A stretch of 39,844 nucleotides of DNA from a virus: the IMG/VR virus record IMGVR_UViG_3300046557_000579, positions 1-39,844 of that record. One strand, written 5' to 3'. The notes beneath the pieces were generated by a model. That model was not told the DNA's origin, did no database searches, and was given only the letters and a program-made list of their open reading frames with translations. Within the stretch, counting starts at the first letter, position 1, and each line of letters begins with the position of its first letter. A program made the position numbers and the translations under genes. Shown here in pieces: positions 14,401-21,692 of this stretch.

Positions 14401-15695
14401 GCCGCCGCCCGACGCGTCGCCCGCCCGTCGAGACCACCGACGAGGCCATGCTCTTCGAGGGCGACATCACCGACTACTGGTCGCCCGCCGTCGTACGGCA
14501 CTGGGTCCTGCACCTGGCCGTCCTCAACGGCACTCCCATCGGACCCACCGCCCGGAAGCTGTACCTCCTCCTGCGGGCGATGCTCACCTCAAGCCCCCGC
14601 GGCCTGCGACGCATGACGCACGACCAGCTCGGTTACCTGCTCAGCGAGTACGGCGAGAAGCCCGTCGCCGAGAGCACCGTACGCGCCGCCGTCGCCCAGC
14701 TCCGCGACTCCGGACTCGTCTCCAACCCGGACGGCGAGCGCCTCGTCACCTCGACCGGACGCGGCACCATCCAGACCATCGCCCGGCGCTTCAAGGTCAA
14801 CGACCTGCCGCCCGACGACTTCGTCGGCTGGTCGAACACCTGGCAGAAGCTCGACGCCTACCGGCCCGACTGGCGCACCAACCCGGTCGAGCCCCCGCGG
14901 CACATCAGGACCCCGGAAGGGATCGTCCGCTCGTTTTCTAGCGCTCGATCTGACCAGCAGGAACAGGCCGCCCCGGACGCCCCGCAGGACGAAACCCCAG
15001 GTCAGATCGACCGCTCGATTTCTAGCAGCGCCTGCTGGATTTCTAGCAACGGCCGCTCGATTTCTGCGGCGGCGGGGGGTCTGACCAGCGACAACGGGCC
15101 CCTTATTAAGGGTGATACTCCGTTCTCTCTCTCTGCCGGGACGTCCGACGAGCAGGTCGACGACCTGTCTGCCGAGGACGGAAAGGCAGAGAGAGAGAAC
15201 GCTGCGCAGGACCCCGACCCCACCCCGGCCGCTCCTGGTGCCGTGGTTCCTGCCCAGCAGGACCCGCACCGACGGGACGCCCTCAAGGTGCTCGCGGCCT
15301 ACGAGGACGCCCTCGGGGCCCCGGCGCTCAACCGGGCCCGGTTCCTCGCCCAGGCCGCCGAACTCCTCGCGGCCCGGCCGCTGCCCTGGGTGATCGACCG
15401 GGCCCGTGAGCTGCCCCGCTGGGGGAACGACCTCAAGCGGCACGCCGAGATGTCCAAGGCGCCGATCACCCGCAAGAGCGCCCCGACCGGGACCGCCACG
15501 GTCATGTGCCCGACCCACCCGGACGTGGAATCGGTGCACTGCACGCCGTGCGCCAACGAGGAACTCGACCGCATCACCCGCCGGGCCGCCAAGGCCGCGA
15601 GCCAGCGGCCGGCCGCCGAGGCCACCCAGGTCGGCGGCAGCCTCGCCGCCATCCTCGCCCGCAAGACCGCCGGGCCTGTCCCGGCCAACTCCTGA
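14397..15695 (+). CDS. Replication initiator-like protein with embedded origin
   Basis: The 432-residue protein has an N-terminal winged-helix region (about 25-140: ARKLYLLLRAMLTSS, MTHDQLGYLLSE, STVRAAVAQLRDSGLV). A low-complexity serine-rich linker (about 178-265) corresponds to the iteron DNA at 14927-15200. A C-terminal part follows (about 285-432), with a possible zinc site MCPTHP...CTPCANEE. Initiator, embedded iterons and DnaB helicase next in line mirror lambda O/P replication. It should bind the iterons and load the downstream helicase. It could also be called a DnaD/helicase-loader protein. GTG 14397 overlaps the previous stop. Confidence 0.78.
   Translation: MSRRPTRRPPVETTDEAMLFEGDITDYWSPAVVRHWVLHLAVLNGTPIGPTARKLYLLLRAMLTSSPRGLRRMTHDQLGYLLSEYGEKPVAESTVRAAVAQLRDSGLVSNPDGERLVTSTGRGTIQTIARRFKVNDLPPDDFVGWSNTWQKLDAYRPDWRTNPVEPPRHIRTPEGIVRSFSSARSDQQEQAAPDAPQDETPGQIDRSISSSACWISSNGRSISAAAGGLTSDNGPLIKGDTPFSLSAGTSDEQVDDLSAEDGKAERENAAQDPDPTPAAPGAVVPAQQDPHRRDALKVLAAYEDALGAPALNRARFLAQAAELLAARPLPWVIDRARELPRWGNDLKRHAEMSKAPITRKSAPTGTATVMCPTHPDVESVHCTPCANEELDRITRRAAKAASQRPAAEATQVGGSLAAILARKTAGPVPANS
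14927..15200. other. Candidate replication origin with 21-bp-phased iterons inside the initiator gene
   Basis: Four copies of CCGCTCGATTTCTAGCA or near variants start at 14927, 15011, 15032 and 15053. Steps are 84, 21 and 21 bp, all multiples of two DNA turns. An 11-bp inverted repeat TCGATCTGACC/GGTCAGATCGA (14945-14955, 15000-15010) lies between. AT-rich palindrome CCCTTATTAAGGG (15100-15112) follows as a likely unwinding site. A perfect 16-bp inverted repeat GTTCTCTCTCTCTGCC (15122-15137) with 15185-15200 closes the region. This is the arrangement of lambda ori within gene O. Confidence 0.75.
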
Positions 15696-15766
15696 CCCCG
15701 GAAACGACAGCGGCCGCCGGGTAACCGTGCCTGGCCCCGGCGGCCTCGATCCTTTGGAGATCACCG

Positions 15767-17227
15767 ATGAGCGTACCCCGACAGACCGGCAGGGCCCAGG
15801 GCCCGACCGCCCCCGACATGGTGTGGGACGGCACCGCCGAGCCCGTCGAGCCTGCCGAGGCCCCGGCGGCCGCCCGCCTCGCCCCGGACTTCGAGCGGAC
15901 CCCGCCGTCCGACCCCGAGGCCGAAGCCCTCGTGCTCAGCGGCATGCTGCAGTCCAAGGACGCCATCGCCGAGGTCATCACGGCGATGCGCTCGCACGAT
16001 CACTACCGGCCCGTCCACGAGACGATCCACGACGCGATCCTCGCCCTCTACACCCTCGGCGAGCCGGCCGACGTGATCTCGGTCGCCAACTACCTGCGCA
16101 AGGCCGGCGACCTGGAACGGATCGGCGGCCCCGGCTACCTGCACGACCTGTACGACAAGGCGGCGTCCGGCGAGAACGCCGACTACTACGCCGAGATCGT
16201 CCACGAGAAGGCCGTGCTGCGGCGGCTCACCGAGGCCGGCGGCCGCATCCGGGCCATGGGCTTTGCAGGCGAGGGCGAGCTGTCCGACGTCGTCACCGCC
16301 GCGCACGCCGAGCTCGCCACCGTCGAGGACGCCCGCACCGAGGAGCAGGCCACCCCCCTCTCGGACAGCATGGAAGCCACTATCGCCCTGCTGGAGTCCC
16401 TGGAGACCCGCGGCACCGGGCCGTTCGGCATCCCCACCGGCTTCGCCGACTTCGACGCCCTCACCAACGGACTGCAGGCCGGGCAGATGATCGTCATCGC
16501 CGCCCGGCCCGCCATGGGCAAGTCCACTCTCGCCCTGGACATCGCCCGCGCCGCCTCGATCCACCACGACATCCCCGGCGCGTTCTTCTCTCTGGAGATG
16601 AGCCGCCCCGAGATCGACATGCGCATCCTCTCCGCCGAGGCCCGGGTCAGCCTGCACCACATGCGCAGCGGCAACATGACGAAGGACGACTGGGAGCGCG
16701 TCGCCCGCCGCCTGCCCGACGTCATGGCCGCCCCCCTCTACATCGACGACTCGCCAAACCTGTCGATGGCCGAGATCCGGACCAAGGCCCGGCGTCTGGT
16801 CACCAAGAAGGGCATCCGGTTCCTCGTCGTCGACTACCTGCAGCTCATGCAGGCCGGGGCGCTGGGCTCTGGCCGCCGCAGCGAGAACCGGCAGACCGAG
16901 GTGTCGGACATGAGTCGCAACCTCAAGCTCCTCGCCAAGGAGCTCGGCATCCCGATCGTTGCCCTGTCGCAGCTCAACCGCGGGCCCGAGCAGCGTGTCG
17001 ACAAGAAGCCGATGATGTCGGACCTGCGCGAGTCCGGGTCGATCGAGCAGGACGCCGACATGGTGATCCTGCTGCACCGCGAGGACGCCTACGACAAGGA
17101 GTCCGCGCGCGCCGGCGAGGCCGACCTCGTCGTCGCGAAGCACCGCAACGGCCCCACGTCGACCATCACCGTCGCGTTCCAGGGCCACTACTCCCGCTTC
17201 GTCGACATGAACGGGGACGTCACCTGA
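15767..17227 (+). CDS. dnaB: Replicative DNA helicase, DnaB family
   Basis: The 486-residue hexameric helicase unwinds DNA at the fork. The DnaB N-terminal domain (about 45-150, PPSDPEAEALVLSGMLQSKDAI) is followed by the RecA-like motor: Walker A ARPAMGKST (246-254), Walker B VVDYLQLM (354-361), LSQLNRGPE and DLRESGSIEQDADMV. Length is close to bacterial DnaB. ATG 15767 follows SD TTGGAGA, 71 bp after the initiator gene. With no primase or polymerase seen in the window, it probably works with host DnaG and Pol III, loaded by the initiator at 14397. Confidence 0.95.
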   Translation: MSVPRQTGRAQGPTAPDMVWDGTAEPVEPAEAPAAARLAPDFERTPPSDPEAEALVLSGMLQSKDAIAEVITAMRSHDHYRPVHETIHDAILALYTLGEPADVISVANYLRKAGDLERIGGPGYLHDLYDKAASGENADYYAEIVHEKAVLRRLTEAGGRIRAMGFAGEGELSDVVTAAHAELATVEDARTEEQATPLSDSMEATIALLESLETRGTGPFGIPTGFADFDALTNGLQAGQMIVIAARPAMGKSTLALDIARAASIHHDIPGAFFSLEMSRPEIDMRILSAEARVSLHHMRSGNMTKDDWERVARRLPDVMAAPLYIDDSPNLSMAEIRTKARRLVTKKGIRFLVVDYLQLMQAGALGSGRRSENRQTEVSDMSRNLKLLAKELGIPIVALSQLNRGPEQRVDKKPMMSDLRESGSIEQDADMVILLHREDAYDKESARAGEADLVVAKHRNGPTSTITVAFQGHYSRFVDMNGDVT

Positions 17228-17243
17228 CGTCATGTACACGTCA
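17217..17243. repeat. Three ACGTCA repeats at helical spacing
   Basis: ACGTCA occurs at 17217, 17227 and 17238, steps of 10 and 11 bp, spanning the helicase stop codon. The 6-bp units lie on one face of the helix and could form an operator for the next gene. The set is short, so chance is possible. Confidence 0.3.
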
Positions 17244-17290
17244 AAATGCTCGAGTGTTTCCACCCTCCCCGATCCCTCACCGGAGGTCCC

Positions 17291-17959
17291 GTGAATTCCA
17301 TCCCGCAGCAGGAGGCCGGACCCGGCCGCTGCACGAGCTGCCGCGCTGCCCTCGGCCCCGGGCTCGCGTACCGGCAGGGCTGCGAGGACTGCCAGCAGGG
17401 CGCCGACCGGCTCCTCGCCGACCTCCCCGGTCTCTACGCCGGGCTCGGCGGCGCCCTGCAGCCCGGCGGCGGCGCCGGCGGCCCCCGGGTCTCCGGCAGC
17501 CGCGAGCGCTCCCTCGGCGTGCGCCTCGGCGTCCTCGACCTGATGTCCACCGGCAGCGGCATCCCCGCGATGCTGCGGGCCTGGCTCGTCGACTGGTACC
17601 AGGGCATGCGCCTGCCCGCCCCGGCGCCCCGTGGCGTGAGTGTCGAGGAGCGGCTCGACGGGACGTGCTGGCACCTGCGCGCGCACCTCGACTGGGCGGC
17701 CCAGACGCACGGGGCGTGGGGCGAGTTCCACGCCGAGCTGTCGGCCGCGGTCCTCGACTGCCGGCGGGCCCTGGGCCGGGACGGCGCCGACGAGCGCCGC
17801 CCGTCCGTCGGCCGCTGCCGGGAGCAGGCCGCCGACGGGCGGCCGTGCGGCGGCAGCCTGCGCTACCAGGCCGCCGAGCGCCGCACGCTGTGCGGGGCGT
17901 GCGGGACGGCGGCCGCCCCCGACTGGCGGGAGATCCGCCGGGCCGTGGCGGCCGCGTGA
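17291..17959 (+). CDS. Zinc-finger-like protein, unknown function
   Basis: The 222-residue protein has paired cysteines at both ends: CTSC ... CEDC near residues 14-33, and a C-terminal rubredoxin-like set in the stretches SVGRCREQAADGRPCGG and RRTLCGACG. The middle is helical (RSLGVRLGVLDLMS, MLRAWLVDWYQGMRLP). Proteins of this plan are common in Streptomyces phages and prophages, but their role is not known; nucleic-acid or protein binding is likely. GTG 17291 is preferred over ATG 17246 because GGAGG lies at 17282-17286. It ends the replication operon before a strong terminator. Confidence 0.75.
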   Translation: MNSIPQQEAGPGRCTSCRAALGPGLAYRQGCEDCQQGADRLLADLPGLYAGLGGALQPGGGAGGPRVSGSRERSLGVRLGVLDLMSTGSGIPAMLRAWLVDWYQGMRLPAPAPRGVSVEERLDGTCWHLRAHLDWAAQTHGAWGEFHAELSAAVLDCRRALGRDGADERRPSVGRCREQAADGRPCGGSLRYQAAERRTLCGACGTAAAPDWREIRRAVAAA

Positions 17960-17963
17960 ACGA

Positions 17964-17996
17964 CGAAGGCCCCGCCCGGGATGGGCGGGGCCTTCG
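17964..17996. terminator. Bidirectional terminator
   Basis: CGAAGGCCCCGCCC (17964-17977) pairs perfectly over 14 bp with GGGCGGGGCCTTCG (17983-17996) around GGGAT. It lies between the convergent replication operon and the antitoxin gene. Confidence 0.8.
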
Positions 17997-18012
17997 GTCC
18001 TCGGCGGGCGGG

Positions 18013-18228
18013 TCAGCCGCCCCCGTCGAGGGCCTTGCGGGCGCGCTCGTACCACTCGGGGGTGACCAGGAGAACCCGGCGCCGGCCGCGCACCGTGAGG
18101 GCGCTCACGACGCCCCCCTCGCGGGCCTGCTCGATCAGCCGGGACAGCACGGCGCGGGCCAGGGTGAGGGGCACCTCCTGGACGCCGTCGGGGGCGGTGC
18201 GGATCTCGGGGCTGGTAGTGGTGGCCAT
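18013..18228 (-). CDS. Phd/YefM-like antitoxin or small repressor, without visible toxin
   Basis: The 71-residue protein has the Phd-type N-terminal DNA-binding plan: VPLTLARAVLSRLIEQAREGG, then the strand-turn-strand VVSALTVRGRRRVLLVTPEWYERARKAL. Such proteins repress their own promoter and usually neutralise a toxin encoded just downstream, but here a terminator follows and no toxin is visible. ATG 18228 is favoured because TACAGT (18240-18235, minus strand) would place transcription at that codon as a leaderless mRNA; ATG 18246 would add six residues. Three 18-bp repeats cover the start region. Confidence 0.72.
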   Translation of the reverse strand: MATTTSPEIRTAPDGVQEVPLTLARAVLSRLIEQAREGGVVSALTVRGRRRVLLVTPEWYERARKALDGGG

Positions 18229-18280
18229 GGCAAGACTGTAACGCATGGTCAGACTTTAAGCACTTGCCAAACTTTAAAGA
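18227..18280. repeat. Three tandem 18-bp repeats over the antitoxin start
   Basis: The core AGACTGTAA, AGACTTTAA, AAACTTTAA starts at 18233, 18251 and 18269, exactly 18 bp apart. The units lie between the antitoxin and the rightward gene at 18320. They look like an operator array for the antitoxin; iteron or centromere function is possible. Confidence 0.6.
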
Positions 18281-18319
18281 ATGGGGCAGGATGAGACCAC
18301 CGCACCGAGGAGGACCGGG

Positions 18320-18502
18320 ATGGACGCCAAGCCGACCAACCCCCGGCCCTACGAGTGCGGCCAGTGGATCCCCGCGCAGACCAGGCACTGCCTGACCCGC
18401 GCCCGGCTCTACCCCGCCGGATGGCTCTGTGAGGACCACTCACCGGCCACCCGGCGTGCACGAGACGAAGCAGTCACCGGCAAGACGGGAGAACCCGCAT
18501 GA
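18320..18502 (+). CDS. Small cysteine/histidine-containing protein, unknown function
   Basis: The 60-residue protein reads MDAKPTNPRPYECGQWIPAQ and contains C13, C29, C37 and histidines (RHCLTRARL, LCEDHSPATRRA), consistent with a single zinc-bound fold. ATG 18320 is chosen over 18281 because GAGGAGG lies just upstream. It overlaps the next gene by 4 nt (ATGA). It starts a rightward operon that continues into the sliding clamp gene. No family is recognised. Confidence 0.65.
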   Translation: MDAKPTNPRPYECGQWIPAQTRHCLTRARLYPAGWLCEDHSPATRRARDEAVTGKTGEPA

Positions 18503-18780
18503 GCGCCACCACCGAGACCAGGATCGTCGCGGTCGACGGCACCGACGCCCTCGCCTACGTCATCATCAGGCCCAACCCCGGCAACCCGACCAAGCCCATC
18601 GTGGTCGAGGCCGCCGCGAGCGGCCTGTCGCACAAGGCCGCCGCCTACGTCCTGCGCGACGTCGCCGACCGGTTCGACCCCGAGGGCGCCCCGAAGCGCA
18701 CCGCCACCCCGACCGCCGAGCCCGCCACGGCGGACGCGGTCCCCGGCCAGCTCGCCCTGTTCGAGGTCGACGCCCGGTGA
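18499..18780 (+). CDS. Conserved-looking small actinophage protein, unknown function
   Basis: The 93-residue protein has a compact N-terminal part (VDGTDALAYVIIRPNPGNPTKPIVVEAAASGLSHKAAAYVLRDVADRF). A proline/alanine/threonine tail ends in GQLALFEVDAR. QLALF is a good match to the clamp-binding QLxLF pentapeptide of beta-clamp partners, and the next, overlapping gene is a DnaN clamp. It may therefore bind the phage clamp, which is inference. Start ATG 18499 overlaps the previous stop, and its stop overlaps the clamp start. Confidence 0.72.
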   Translation: MSATTETRIVAVDGTDALAYVIIRPNPGNPTKPIVVEAAASGLSHKAAAYVLRDVADRFDPEGAPKRTATPTAEPATADAVPGQLALFEVDAR

Positions 18781-19898
18781 AGCTCCGCATCCCGCACCGG
18801 ACCCTGGCGGCCGCCACCCGCGCGGCCGCCTCGGTCCTGCCCACCCGCTCCCTCGTCCCCGCCCTCGCCGGCCTCCTCGTCGAGGCCGACGGCGAGCACC
18901 TCACCCTCTCCGGATCCGACCTCGACACCACGGTTCGCCAGACGGTCGCCGCAGACGTCGCCGAGCCCGGACGGGCCGTCGTGCCCGGCCGGGTCCTCGC
19001 CGACATCTGCGGCGCCCTCCCGGCCGGCGACGTCGAGCTCGTCCTCGACGGGGCCGAGCTGCACCTCACCGGCGGCCCCGCCTCGTTCACCATCGCCACC
19101 GTCCCGGTCGCCGAGTACCCGAAGCTGCCCGCCCTCCCGGCCGCGTCCGGCACCGCCCCGGGCGACCTCCTCGCCCAGGCCGTCACGCACGCCGCCGCCA
19201 CCGCGGACCCCACCGCCGTCGGCAGCATGGCCGCCCTCGCCGGCGTCCACCTGCAGCCCGACGGCGACCGACTGCGGGTCACCGCCACCGACCGCTACTG
19301 CGTCGCCCAGCACTGGGTGCCGTGGGACGCGGCCGGCCCGGCCGAAGCCGCCACCTTCCCCGCCCGGTCCATCACCGCCGCCGTGAAGGCCCTCGCCGAC
19401 ACCGACGTCACCCTGTCGCTGCCGCCCGGCGCCACCGGCGGCCTCGCCGGCCCCGGCCACCAGGTCGTCATCCGGGGCATCGACGCGGTGTTCCCCCCGA
19501 TCGACAAGCTCATCCCCACCGAGTTCGCCGCCGTCGCCGCCCTCGACGCCGCCGAGCTGACCGCCACCGTGAAGCGCCTCGCCCTCGTCCTCGACGACAA
19601 GAGCCCCCTCCTCCTGGAGTTCCAGGACGACCGCCTCACCGTCGCCACCGGCGCCGGCGCGACTGCCCGCGGCGCCGAGCGCATCCCCGCCGCCCTCGAC
19701 GGCGCCGAGCGCTTCCGCATCGCCTACCGCCCGGCCTACCTCCTGGCCGCCCTCGCCCCGCTCACCGGCCAGGCGCACATCAACCTCGTCACCCCGACCC
19801 GGTCCTCGCTGATCCATGACAGCGGCGACGCGTCCGCGTACCGGGCGCTCGTCATGCCCGTCAAGAACGAGTGGGCTCGCCACCAGCCGAGAGGATGA
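18777..19898 (+). CDS. dnaN: DNA polymerase III beta sliding clamp
   Basis: The 373-residue protein has the three-domain DnaN layout and length. It opens MKLRIPHRTLAAATRAAASVLP with LAGLLVEADGEHLTLSGSDLD. A middle domain has LAGVHLQPDGDRLRVTATDRYCVA, and the C terminus ends AYRALVMPVKNEWA, the typical VMPV peptide near the partner-binding cleft. It tethers polymerase to DNA. No polymerase gene is visible, so it probably recruits or competes for host Pol III. GTG 18777 overlaps the previous TGA. Confidence 0.93.
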   Translation: MKLRIPHRTLAAATRAAASVLPTRSLVPALAGLLVEADGEHLTLSGSDLDTTVRQTVAADVAEPGRAVVPGRVLADICGALPAGDVELVLDGAELHLTGGPASFTIATVPVAEYPKLPALPAASGTAPGDLLAQAVTHAAATADPTAVGSMAALAGVHLQPDGDRLRVTATDRYCVAQHWVPWDAAGPAEAATFPARSITAAVKALADTDVTLSLPPGATGGLAGPGHQVVIRGIDAVFPPIDKLIPTEFAAVAALDAAELTATVKRLALVLDDKSPLLLEFQDDRLTVATGAGATARGAERIPAALDGAERFRIAYRPAYLLAALAPLTGQAHINLVTPTRSSLIHDSGDASAYRALVMPVKNEWARHQPRG

Positions 19899-19904
19899 CT
19901 CGCC

Positions 19905-20987
19905 ATGACCCGCGCACCCAGCACGCTCGACTTGGGCGCCGGCCCCGGCGGCTGGTCCGAGGGCCTTCGCCGCTGGCACGGCATCCGTACCATCGGTGTC
20001 GAGTGGGACACCGCCGCCTGTGCCACCCGTGCCGCCGCCGGCCACTGCACGGTGCGCGCCGACATGGCCCAGCTCTCCACCGCCCCGATGCGCGGCCGCG
20101 TCCGCCGCCTCATCGCGTCCCCGCCCTGCCAGGCATGGTCCCGCGCCGGCAAGCGACTGGGCCTCGTCGACCAGCCCCTCGTCCACCAGGCTGTCTACGA
20201 CCTCGCCCACGGCCGCGACACCCGCACCGCTCTGCTCGTCGCGTGCAAGGACCCGCGCTCCCTTCTCGCCGCCGAACCCATGCGCTACCTCCACGATCTC
20301 CGCCCCCAGGACGTCGTCCTGGAGGAGGTCCCCGACGTGCTGCCGCTGTTCCGCCAGTACGCCGCCGTCCTGCGCGGCTGGGGCTACAGCGTGTGGGTGG
20401 GCGAGCTGAACGCCGCCGACTACGGGGCGCCGCAGACCCGACGCCGAGCCATCCTCATCGCGTCCCTGGTACGCGCCGTCCAGGCCCCGGACCCGACACA
20501 CGACCAGCACGGCGGGCAGGTCGACCTGTTCGGTTCGACCCGGGCCCGTTGGGTCACGATGGCGGACGCCCTCGGCTGGCAGGCGGACGGGATAGCGCTC
20601 CGCAACGGCAACCAGGCTGGCGCTGCCGTCCGCGGCTTGGACGAGCCTGCCCCGACGATCGCGTTCGGCAACAACGCGGCGCGGGTCGAGTGGGTCCGCT
20701 CCAGACCGGCAACCACCGTGTGTGCCACCGGCCGCATCGCACCGCCCGGTCACCGGAACCGCGCCCCGGGCGGCGAGTCGCAGTTCGCCAGCCTGGACAC
20801 GGTGCGCATCACCGCACAGGAGGCCGGGGTACTGCAGTCGTTCCCTGCCGACTACCCATGGCGGGGGTCGCAGACCAAGCAGTTCGAGCAGATCGGCAAC
20901 GCGGTGCCGCCGCTGCTGGCCGCGCACGTCTGCGCTGCCGCGTTCGGTCTGCCGCAGCCCGTCCCCGCCCGTGCGGTTGCCGCCTGA
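19905..20987 (+). CDS. DNA (cytosine-5) methyltransferase
   Basis: The 360-residue enzyme transfers a methyl group from SAM to cytosine C5. Motif I is DLGAGPGG (9-16), motif IV PPCQAWS with catalytic C75, motif VI LEEVP (139-143, where ENV is usual), motif VIII QTRRR (177-181), and motif X QIGNAVPPLLA near the C terminus. The region between about 195 and 300 is the likely target-recognition domain. No restriction enzyme lies nearby, so it probably protects phage DNA from host restriction. ATG 19905 lies 6 bp after the clamp gene, preceded by GAGAGGATG. Confidence 0.93.
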   Translation: MTRAPSTLDLGAGPGGWSEGLRRWHGIRTIGVEWDTAACATRAAAGHCTVRADMAQLSTAPMRGRVRRLIASPPCQAWSRAGKRLGLVDQPLVHQAVYDLAHGRDTRTALLVACKDPRSLLAAEPMRYLHDLRPQDVVLEEVPDVLPLFRQYAAVLRGWGYSVWVGELNAADYGAPQTRRRAILIASLVRAVQAPDPTHDQHGGQVDLFGSTRARWVTMADALGWQADGIALRNGNQAGAAVRGLDEPAPTIAFGNNAARVEWVRSRPATTVCATGRIAPPGHRNRAPGGESQFASLDTVRITAQEAGVLQSFPADYPWRGSQTKQFEQIGNAVPPLLAAHVCAAAFGLPQPVPARAVAA

Positions 20988-20994
20988 TCCATCC

Positions 20995-21021
20995 GGCCGG
21001 GCGGTCACCCGCCGCCCGGCC
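20995..21021 (+). terminator. GC-rich hairpin after the methyltransferase
   Basis: GGCCGGGCGG (20995-21004) pairs with CCGCCCGGCC (21012-21021) around 7 nt. No T run follows; it may be a weak terminator or an mRNA end. Confidence 0.4.
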
Positions 21022-21043
21022 CGTCCCACCCGAGGAGCATGCG

Positions 21044-21652
21044 ATGCCTCACCCTGACATCCGGATCGCCTACACCGACGAGGGGCTCGACCCCCGAACC
21101 GCGCCTGCGGGCCGCCCGACCGCGACCGAGTCGCTCCCCGACATCGGCCAGTACGAGGCCCCACCCGCCGCCGACCCGTTCGACCCGGCCGAGCTCGCCG
21201 CCGAGCTCGCCGCCGAGGAACTCCTCTACGCCGTCGGCCTCCGCCGCCGCATCGGGAACGCACCCCTCGCCCCGCACGGCACCCCGGCCGCCTTCAAGCG
21301 CCACCTGCGCCACGGTGAGAAGCCGTGCCCGCCCTGCCGCGAGGCGAACAACGCCGCCCGCCGGGTCCAGCACCCCCAGGGCATATCCCTCGCCCCGCAC
21401 GGTACGACGTCCGCCTACAAGCGGCACCTGCGCCACGGTGAGAAGCCGTGCCCGCCCTGCCGCGAGGCGAACACCCGCGACAAGCGGCCGCGCCGCGCCT
21501 GCGCCGACCGCCCTCACAAGCCCATCGCCCACGGCACCGCGGCCGGCTACAAGGCCCACCGCTACCGCGACGAGGCGCCGTGCCCGGCCTGCTACGAGGC
21601 CCACCTCGCCGACAACCGCACCCGGCACGCGGCCCGCCGCCGCACCGCCTGA
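21044..21652 (+). CDS. Repeat protein with three HGT...C..C zinc-knuckle-like motifs
   Basis: The 202-residue protein has an acidic N-terminal part (about 1-65), then three repeats with the pattern A/PHGT-x3-5-K-x-H-x4-GE/DExPCPxC-x2-A-N/H. The repeats are APHGTPAAFKRHLRHGEKPC, APHGTTSAYKRHLRHGEKPC and AHGTAAGYKAHRYRDEAPC, each followed by a second cysteine. Such motifs recur in actinophage genomes and probably bind zinc, with a role in DNA or protein binding unknown. The first two repeats share 49 identical bases. ATG 21044 is in frame after CGAGGAG. Confidence 0.72.
   Translation: MPHPDIRIAYTDEGLDPRTAPAGRPTATESLPDIGQYEAPPAADPFDPAELAAELAAEELLYAVGLRRRIGNAPLAPHGTPAAFKRHLRHGEKPCPPCREANNAARRVQHPQGISLAPHGTTSAYKRHLRHGEKPCPPCREANTRDKRPRRACADRPHKPIAHGTAAGYKAHRYRDEAPCPACYEAHLADNRTRHAARRRTA
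21302..21473 (+). repeat. Perfect 49-bp direct repeat inside the zinc-knuckle gene
   Basis: 21302-21350 and 21425-21473 are identical, 123 bp (41 codons) apart, which keeps the frame. This looks like a recent internal duplication or gene conversion, since even silent positions match. Confidence 0.85.
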
Positions 21653-21692
21653 CCGACCACCCAGCGCCGCCTACCTCCCCAGGAGAGTCCCC

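Noticed and set aside
15761-18439. 892-codon leftward open frame across the helicase gene
   Set aside because: High GC removes stop codons in opposing frames. The protein shows low-complexity G/V/L/R text, and the opposite strand holds clear DnaB motifs.
19905-20987. Restriction-modification system
   Set aside because: Only the methyltransferase is present. No endonuclease or specificity gene adjoins it, and the HNH gene at 28789 belongs with the terminase.
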